Shown: positions 37,687 to 42,447 of the stretch, piece by piece
Layout: each line of letters opens with the position of its first letter
How positions within the stretch are numbered: position 1 is the stretch's first letter
DNA from: a virus
IMG/VR virus record: IMGVR_UViG_3300044707_000425
Span: 1 to 42,447 of that record
Length of the DNA: 42,447 bases
Direction: 5' to 3' (one strand)
Made by a program: the position numbers and the translations under genes
Notes under the pieces: model-generated
What the model was told of the DNA's origin: nothing
Databases searched by the model: none
Seen by the model: the letters and a program-made list of their open reading frames with translations, nothing else

Positions 37687-38346
37687 ATGGGTCTCGCCAA
37701 CCAGGGAGCCACGCCAGGGCGCACCACCCTGCTGGAGGCGGTGAACATCTGCCTGCAGAACATCGGCGAGCAGCCGGTCAACAGCCTGGAGAACCAGCAG
37801 ATCGTTGAGGCCTCGATGGCCGAGCGCACGATCCTGGAGTTCCACAAGGAGGGCCAGGTCCGGGGCTGGAGCTGGAACACCGAGCAGGGCTACGAGTTCA
37901 TGAAGGACTCGAACACCAACCAGATCACGGTGCCGGCCAATGTGGTGTCGTTTGCGCCGGATGCCTACCAGTGGGCTGGGCGCTTTCAGCTGCGCGGCCA
38001 GCGGGTCTACGACAAGGAGAAGCGCACCTACGCCCTGGGGACGGACATCCCCAGCCTGGAGGCGGATGTGGTGTGGCTGCTGCCCTGGGACGAGTGCCCG
38101 GAGGCGTTCAACCGCTGGACCACGATCCGCTCGGCGCGGGTGTTCAGCGCCCGGGTGCTGGGCTCGGATTCGACCTTCAAGTACACGGCGCTCGATGAGC
38201 AGATGGCGCTGGTGGAGCTGCAGCGAGTGGAGATCGAGCAGGCCCAGCCCAACAGCCTCACTGGCGGCCCAGGCCTGAGGCCCTTCCCCACCTACTCACC
38301 AGGACTGGGACTGCTGGGCCGGAACGGGGGCTATCTCCGTGGCTAA
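37687..38346 (+). CDS. Tail tubular protein A (T7 gp11-like), 219 aa
   Basis: 'LLEAVNICLQNIGEQPVNSL' and 'QGYEFMKDSNTNQITVPANV' with 'VYDKEKRTYALG' are typical of T7-like gp11 proteins that extend the portal. T7 gp11 has 196 aa. It begins the tail operon after palindrome B. Its stop overlaps the gp12 start. Confidence 0.92.
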   Translation: MGLANQGATPGRTTLLEAVNICLQNIGEQPVNSLENQQIVEASMAERTILEFHKEGQVRGWSWNTEQGYEFMKDSNTNQITVPANVVSFAPDAYQWAGRFQLRGQRVYDKEKRTYALGTDIPSLEADVVWLLPWDECPEAFNRWTTIRSARVFSARVLGSDSTFKYTALDEQMALVELQRVEIEQAQPNSLTGGPGLRPFPTYSPGLGLLGRNGGYLRG

Positions 38347-40843
38347 CCTCGTCAGCTACACGATCCCGAGCCTGATCCAGGGGATCAGCCAGCAGCCGGA
38401 CGCGCAGCGCGAGCCGAGCCAGGGGGAGATCCAGATCAATGGGATGAGCTCCCTGGCCGAGGGCCTGCGCAAGCGGGAGGGGTCCCAGGCCATCGCTCGG
38501 GTGAGCACCACCAGCTTCGGGGACGTCTACTTCCATCAGGTCCTGCGGGATTCGGCCGAGAAGTACCTGGTGGTGATCGGCAAGACCGCCATCAAGGTCT
38601 TCGATCTGGATGGCATCCAGAAGACGGTGAGTGCGCCCTACGGCTACGGCTACCTGTCGTCGGTGGTCAGCGCCAAGAGCGACCTTCGCGCCGCCTCGAT
38701 CGCCGACTACACCTTCATCAGCAACACCAGGGCGACCCCCGCGATGGACACGGCCGTGGCGCCGGCCACCGCCAGGCCCGCCGCCCACGAGGCGCTGGTG
38801 TGGGTGAAGGCCGCCAACTACGGCCAGACCTACCGGGTCAACGTCAACGGCACCCTGGCAACGGTGACGACGCCGGTGGCACCGGTGGTGGTGAGCGGCT
38901 CAACCACCACGGAGAACCGGATCAGCACGGAAACCATTGCGGCTGATCTGCAGACAGCACTGGCCGGGGTAACGGCGGTGGCGATCACGCGGGGGGGGAG
39001 CGTGCTGCACCTGAGATCGGCCAGCGCGATCACGGTTGCGGCGCTCGATGCGCGGGCCAACGCCGACATCACGGCGATCACCAGCTCGGTGCAGGCGTTC
39101 ACGGAGCTGCCGACGATCGCGCCCCAGGGCTATCAGGTCGAGATCCTGGGCGACCCGGGCAACAAGTTCGACGGCTACTACGTGGAGTTCGTGACCCGGG
39201 GCGGCGCCGGCACGTTCGGGGAGGGGGCCTGGCAGGAGACGGTGAGCCCTGGGGTGGAGTACCGGATCAACGCCAGCTCGATGCCGCATCTGCTGGTGCG
39301 GCTGCCGGATGGCACCTTCTATTTCGGCCCGGCCAACGGCAGCACCCAGGGGGGAATCGCGATCCCGAGCTGGGGGCAGCGCACGGCCGGCGATTACGAC
39401 ACGGCGCCGGATCCCAGCTTCATCGGCTACCCGATCCAGGACGTGTTCATCTACAAGAACCGACTGGGCTTCCTGGTGGATGAGAACGTCATCCTCTCGA
39501 GGACGCGGTACTTCTTCGACTTCTTCCCCGAGACGGTCACAACGGGGCTCGACACCGACCCGATCGACCTGACGGCCAGCAACAATCGGGTGTCGGTTCT
39601 GCGCTACGCCATCCCCTACCAGGATGAGCTGATCATCTTCAGCGACCAGATCCAGTTCCGCTTCAACGCTGCTGAGGCCGTGCTGACGTCGGTGACGGCA
39701 GAGATCACGGTGCTCACGCAGTATGAGATCGACCCGGACTGCCGGCCCCTGCCCGTCCAGGGCACGATCATTTTCTGCCAGGCCAACGGGCAGTGGAGCC
39801 AGTTCCGCGAGTTCAGTGTCCGCGGTGCGGGAACTGCGTTGGTCGCCGATGCTTCAGACCTGACCGGCTACGTCAGCAGCTATGTGCCGGCGGACGTGTT
39901 CAAGCTGACGGCCAACGACACCGGCAACGCCTGGTTCGCCATCTCCGAGAAGGCCGGCTACCAGGATCGGATCTACGTCTTCAAGTATTTCTACCGGAAC
40001 AGCGGCAACGGGGTCGAGCGGGCGCAGAGCAGCTGGAGCTACTGGCAGCTGAATGGCGCCGACAAGATCCTGCAGATCCTGTGCGTGCAGGAGGTGATGT
40101 ACCTGCTGGTGGAGTACGGCACGGAGGTGTGGCTGGAGAAGATGCCGGTGGCGGATCGGCTCAGCGATGCCACCCCGGCGCCCTACCCGATGCTGCTGGA
40201 TCGGCAGGTGTCCACCACAACGGCAACGCCATCGGCGATCCGGGTGGCTGCCGGCGTCTACAACGCCACCCTCAAGACAACGACCTGGACCCTGCCCTAC
40301 ACGATCAGGGCCCTCACCCAGGCCTGGTCTGGATTCTCGGCCACCACCAACGGCGGGGTGCTGCTGGGCTCAGCGAGCAGCGGCAACCAGATCACAGCCA
40401 GGGGCAACTGGTCGGCGGCCCCGGTGTTCTTCGGCGAGGCCTATGACTTCACCTACCGCTTCACCCGGTTCAAGCTCTACAAGGAGATTGGTGGCGGCAA
40501 GGTCTCGGCCAATGTCGAGCGCACCCAGGTTCGCCACGCCAAGCTCCGGTATCACGAGACCTCGTTCTTTGAGGTGCATGTGATGGCTGAGCGCCGTGAT
40601 CTGGCGCTCTACAAGTTCGACGGCACGGTGCTCGGCAGCCGCAACTCAACGATCGGCAGCGCCATGCCAGGTGGGTTCGACCCGGAGAGCAAGCGCTACT
40701 TCGAGGGGGTGTTCCGAATCCCGATCGCCAGCAAGGGGGAGAACTGCATCGTGGAGCTCCACAACGACACGATCCACCCGTGCAAGTTCAGCACTTGCGA
40801 ATGGGTGGGCCTGCTGAGCAGCCAAGCGAGGAGCCTGCAATGA
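38339..40843 (+). CDS. Tail tubular protein B (T7 gp12-like nozzle), 834 aa
   Basis: 'SYTIPSLIQGISQQPDAQRE' at the N-terminus is the classic gp12 start in T7-like phages; 'VFIYKNRLGFLVDENVILSR' and 'YAIPYQDELIIFSDQIQFRF' follow. T7 gp12 has 794 aa. It forms the tail nozzle. The GTG start overlaps gp11 by 8 bp. Its end overlaps the gp13-like gene by ATGA. Confidence 0.95.
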   Translation: MANLVSYTIPSLIQGISQQPDAQREPSQGEIQINGMSSLAEGLRKREGSQAIARVSTTSFGDVYFHQVLRDSAEKYLVVIGKTAIKVFDLDGIQKTVSAPYGYGYLSSVVSAKSDLRAASIADYTFISNTRATPAMDTAVAPATARPAAHEALVWVKAANYGQTYRVNVNGTLATVTTPVAPVVVSGSTTTENRISTETIAADLQTALAGVTAVAITRGGSVLHLRSASAITVAALDARANADITAITSSVQAFTELPTIAPQGYQVEILGDPGNKFDGYYVEFVTRGGAGTFGEGAWQETVSPGVEYRINASSMPHLLVRLPDGTFYFGPANGSTQGGIAIPSWGQRTAGDYDTAPDPSFIGYPIQDVFIYKNRLGFLVDENVILSRTRYFFDFFPETVTTGLDTDPIDLTASNNRVSVLRYAIPYQDELIIFSDQIQFRFNAAEAVLTSVTAEITVLTQYEIDPDCRPLPVQGTIIFCQANGQWSQFREFSVRGAGTALVADASDLTGYVSSYVPADVFKLTANDTGNAWFAISEKAGYQDRIYVFKYFYRNSGNGVERAQSSWSYWQLNGADKILQILCVQEVMYLLVEYGTEVWLEKMPVADRLSDATPAPYPMLLDRQVSTTTATPSAIRVAAGVYNATLKTTTWTLPYTIRALTQAWSGFSATTNGGVLLGSASSGNQITARGNWSAAPVFFGEAYDFTYRFTRFKLYKEIGGGKVSANVERTQVRHAKLRYHETSFFEVHVMAERRDLALYKFDGTVLGSRNSTIGSAMPGGFDPESKRYFEGVFRIPIASKGENCIVELHNDTIHPCKFSTCEWVGLLSSQARSLQ

Positions 40844-41289
40844 ACTGGTCGCCTGCCGTTGAATGGCGCGTGGCGCACATCGCAACGCACCTGCGGGCTC
40901 AGGATGCTGCAGAGGTGTTCTACAGCCATGCAGCACAGCCCGAGGAAGCGGTCTATGACAGCTGGAAAAACAGCCCAGACTGTCGTTGCATAGATGGAGA
41001 CGACGGCACCCCAGTGGGCATTTGCGGCGTGGCTCCTGGAGGGGTGATCTGGTTGCTGGGCACCGAGGAGCTGCTGGCGACCGCGAGCCACCGGCGGCAG
41101 TTCATCAGAGGTGCAAGGAAATGGATAGATGGCTTGCTGAATGAGGGCGCCGGGCCACTGCACAACTGGGTGTTTGCGTCCAACCGGGACTCGGTGCGGT
41201 GGCTGAAGCAGCTGGGCTTCCATGTCTGGCCGGCTGAGCCCTATGGCCCCTGCGGCCAGCTGTTCCGCTATTTCGAGAGGTCGATCTGA
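40840..41289 (+). CDS. T7 gp13-like protein (GNAT-like fold), 149 aa
   Basis: It carries a GNAT-like layout ('VGICGVAPGGVIWLLGTEEL', 'GAGPLHNWVFASNRDSVRWL', 'KQLGFHVW', closing 'GQLFRYFERS'), the layout I associate with T7 gp13, a protein needed for virion assembly. Position between gp12 and gp14 is also as in T7. ATG 40840 overlaps the gp12 stop. A longer frame from 40780 lies inside gp12 and is not needed. Confidence 0.75.
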   Translation: MNWSPAVEWRVAHIATHLRAQDAAEVFYSHAAQPEEAVYDSWKNSPDCRCIDGDDGTPVGICGVAPGGVIWLLGTEELLATASHRRQFIRGARKWIDGLLNEGAGPLHNWVFASNRDSVRWLKQLGFHVWPAEPYGPCGQLFRYFERSI

Positions 41290-42119
41290 TGGTTCTTCCG
41301 GTCATCCTTGGCGCGGCCCAGGCCGGCATGGGGATCCTGGGCGCCGTCTCCGGCTACCAGGCCCAGAAGCAGGACTACCTCAACCAGAAGGCATTTCAGG
41401 ACGCCAACGGGCGCTTCGCCCAATGGCAGGCGAGCTTCAACGCACGCATCACCGATGCCAATGCCCAGCACAAGTATTGGGCCGAGACGGTCAACTACAA
41501 CCAGCAGAAGGCCTATACCAACTCGCTGCGCAATTTCGAGCTGATCAAGAGCATCCGCCAGGCGGAGATGGTTGGGCAGACCCGTGCGGCGGCCGGCGGT
41601 GCGTTTGTCCAGGACAGCGATGCAGTCAGCCAGGCCTACCAGGAGGCCTCGATGCAGGAGGCGGTGGCAATGCAGCAGTACCGCTGGCGGGCGCTGCAGG
41701 CGCGGGCATCGGTGCAGGCGATGAATCAGGAGGGCAAGTCCGTGGATCGGATCGTCAACGACTACGCCCGCCAGGAGGGCGATTACGCGACGTTGATGGA
41801 GATCAACCAGAAGCTGCGCACCCGGCAATACACCCGCGAGCAGGCCGGCCAGGTGGCGCAATACCTGAACCGGTGGAACAGCCAGCAGTTCTACGAGGAG
41901 CAGCCCTACATCGACCCGATCCCGCCGTTTGCACCGCTGCCGACGCTGCTCACCCCGCCGCCGCCGTCGATGACCGGCTCAGGGCCCAGCGCTGGCGCCC
42001 TTGGGCTGAACATCGGCACCTCGATTCTCGGGGGGATCCAAACCGGCATGTCGATGGGCGCCCAGCTCAAGGGACTCAAGACCCCATCAAGCTCAACCGG
42101 CCCCGGCACTCCACGCTGA
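41289..42119 (+). CDS. Internal virion protein B (T7 gp14-like), 276 aa
   Basis: The N-terminus 'LGAAQAGMGILGAVSGYQAQ' is a hydrophobic Gly/Ala helix followed by a Gln-rich helical body, typical of gp14-type ejection proteins that insert in the outer membrane. The C-terminus contains 'GALGLNIGTSILGG', which echoes the GLNI tails of the 32291-33716 paralogues. Coupled to the gp13-like gene (TGATG). Confidence 0.85.
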   Translation: MVLPVILGAAQAGMGILGAVSGYQAQKQDYLNQKAFQDANGRFAQWQASFNARITDANAQHKYWAETVNYNQQKAYTNSLRNFELIKSIRQAEMVGQTRAAAGGAFVQDSDAVSQAYQEASMQEAVAMQQYRWRALQARASVQAMNQEGKSVDRIVNDYARQEGDYATLMEINQKLRTRQYTREQAGQVAQYLNRWNSQQFYEEQPYIDPIPPFAPLPTLLTPPPPSMTGSGPSAGALGLNIGTSILGGIQTGMSMGAQLKGLKTPSSSTGPGTPR

Positions 42120-42122
42120 TCC

Positions 42123-42447
42123 ATGGCAGACCGCAACCTTCCTCCTGGCCAGATCACTCCGGTTGCCCGGCCGATCGGCGCTTTTGTGCAGGCAGCCCAG
42201 TCGCAGCCGGCGGCCCCGGCCCGGCCGGTGCGGCTCGACAGCCCCACCGGGATCAGCACGATCCAGATCCAGAGCCGCGGCAACGTAGCTGGCTACAACC
42301 AGTTTGAGCAGCTGGCATCTGCGCTGGCGCCGTTCAATAGGGCGCTGATCGAAACCGCCGGGGCGGGCTACCTGGCGCTGCGCAAGGGGCAGATCGAGGA
42401 TGGCTACTACGACGAGCTGAAGAACCAGCGTGCCAAGGGCATGCTCT
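42123..42447 (+). CDS. Ejection protein with C-terminal lysozyme-like domain (5' part; continues at 1)
   Basis: ATG 42123 opens the frame that continues at base 1. The last 127 bases repeat the first 127, so bases 42321-42447 and 1-127 are the same residues. The N-terminus is Pro/Ala-rich ('PPGQITPVARPIGAFVQAAQ'). The gene opens 3 nt after the gp14-like stop. The whole product has 972 aa; see the entry at 1 for the domains. Confidence 0.85.
   Translation, partial: MADRNLPPGQITPVARPIGAFVQAAQSQPAAPARPVRLDSPTGISTIQIQSRGNVAGYNQFEQLASALAPFNRALIETAGAGYLALRKGQIEDGYYDELKNQRAKGML
42321..42447. repeat. 127-bp end overlap identical to bases 1-127
   Basis: Exact copy of the start of the window. 127 is a usual maximum k-mer in short-read assembly, so this is most likely the mark of a circular contig (42,320 bp), not a biological terminal repeat located inside this gene. 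Confidence 0.9.

Noticed and set aside
40780-40839. Longer start for the gp13-like gene
   Set aside because: Would add 20 residues lying inside the gp12 end; the ATGA overlap at 40840 fits the coupling seen at neighbouring genes.
41222-42307. 361-aa plus-strand frame across the gp14-like gene
   Set aside because: Out-of-frame shadow of the gp14-like gene and the next gene start.

Overview
The window is a complete, circularly closed phage genome. Its first and last 127 bases are identical, so the unit length is 42,320 bp and one gene (42123 to 2721) runs across the join. The virion genes follow the T7 plan in order: portal, scaffold, major capsid, tail tubes A and B, a gp13-like protein, three or more ejection proteins, tail fibre, terminase. 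There is also a single-subunit T7-type RNA polymerase. The GC-rich sequence, the cyanopodovirus-like proteins, an integrase and a partial tRNA-Leu(UAA) att-like site suggest a temperate podovirus of a Synechococcus/Cyanobium-type picocyanobacterium. The host is inferred, not proven. I saw no photosynthesis or nucleotide-metabolism auxiliary genes.

Layout on the circle. (1) 15.4-16.9 kb: a minus-strand cluster (RepL/MarR-like winged helix, a small protein, large terminase) and the largest non-coding stretch (16148-16929), with CCTAGG repeats, 19-bp direct repeats, a Fur-like box and an AT-rich promoter-like patch. This is the likely origin, early-promoter or terminus region. (2) 16.9-22.3 kb: plus-strand early/temperate genes, namely a sliding-clamp-like protein, ArdC antirestriction protein, two winged-helix proteins, tyrosine integrase and small proteins. 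Several are preceded by a CA-rich CAACCACC leader instead of a Shine-Dalgarno (SD) site. (3) 22.35-22.62 kb: candidate attP, the 5' half of a tRNA-Leu(UAA). (4) 22.6-32.1 kb: RNA polymerase, SSB, RusA resolvase, a coiled-coil protein, a NrdR-like zinc-ribbon protein, a pentapeptide-repeat protein and 5'-3' exonuclease. (5) 32.1 kb through the join to 9.07 kb: head, tail and ejection genes. (6) 9.1-12.1 kb: tail fibre and a C-type-lectin-like receptor-binding protein. (7) 12.2-13.6 kb: holin candidates, a minus-strand C39-like endolysin and small terminase.

Two points stand out. First, I find no DNA polymerase, primase or replicative helicase, although the RNA polymerase and virion module are T7-like. 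The phage instead has a clamp-like protein, a RepL-like protein, a zinc-ribbon protein with a possible organiser-like C-terminus, and an SSB whose tail resembles the bacterial SSB tip. It probably replicates through the host replisome. Second, a 14-bp palindrome (CTGCAC-NN-[G/C]TGCAG and variants) sits just 5' of the genes where T7 has class II/III promoters: before ssb, the head genes, capsid, gp11, the tail fibre, the holin and terS. It is usually 2-12 nt from a start codon that lacks an SD. It is a strong candidate for the cognate promoter or an operator. A second palindrome family (CCTAGG) marks the repL-like/terL, winged-helix and RNAP/ssb borders.
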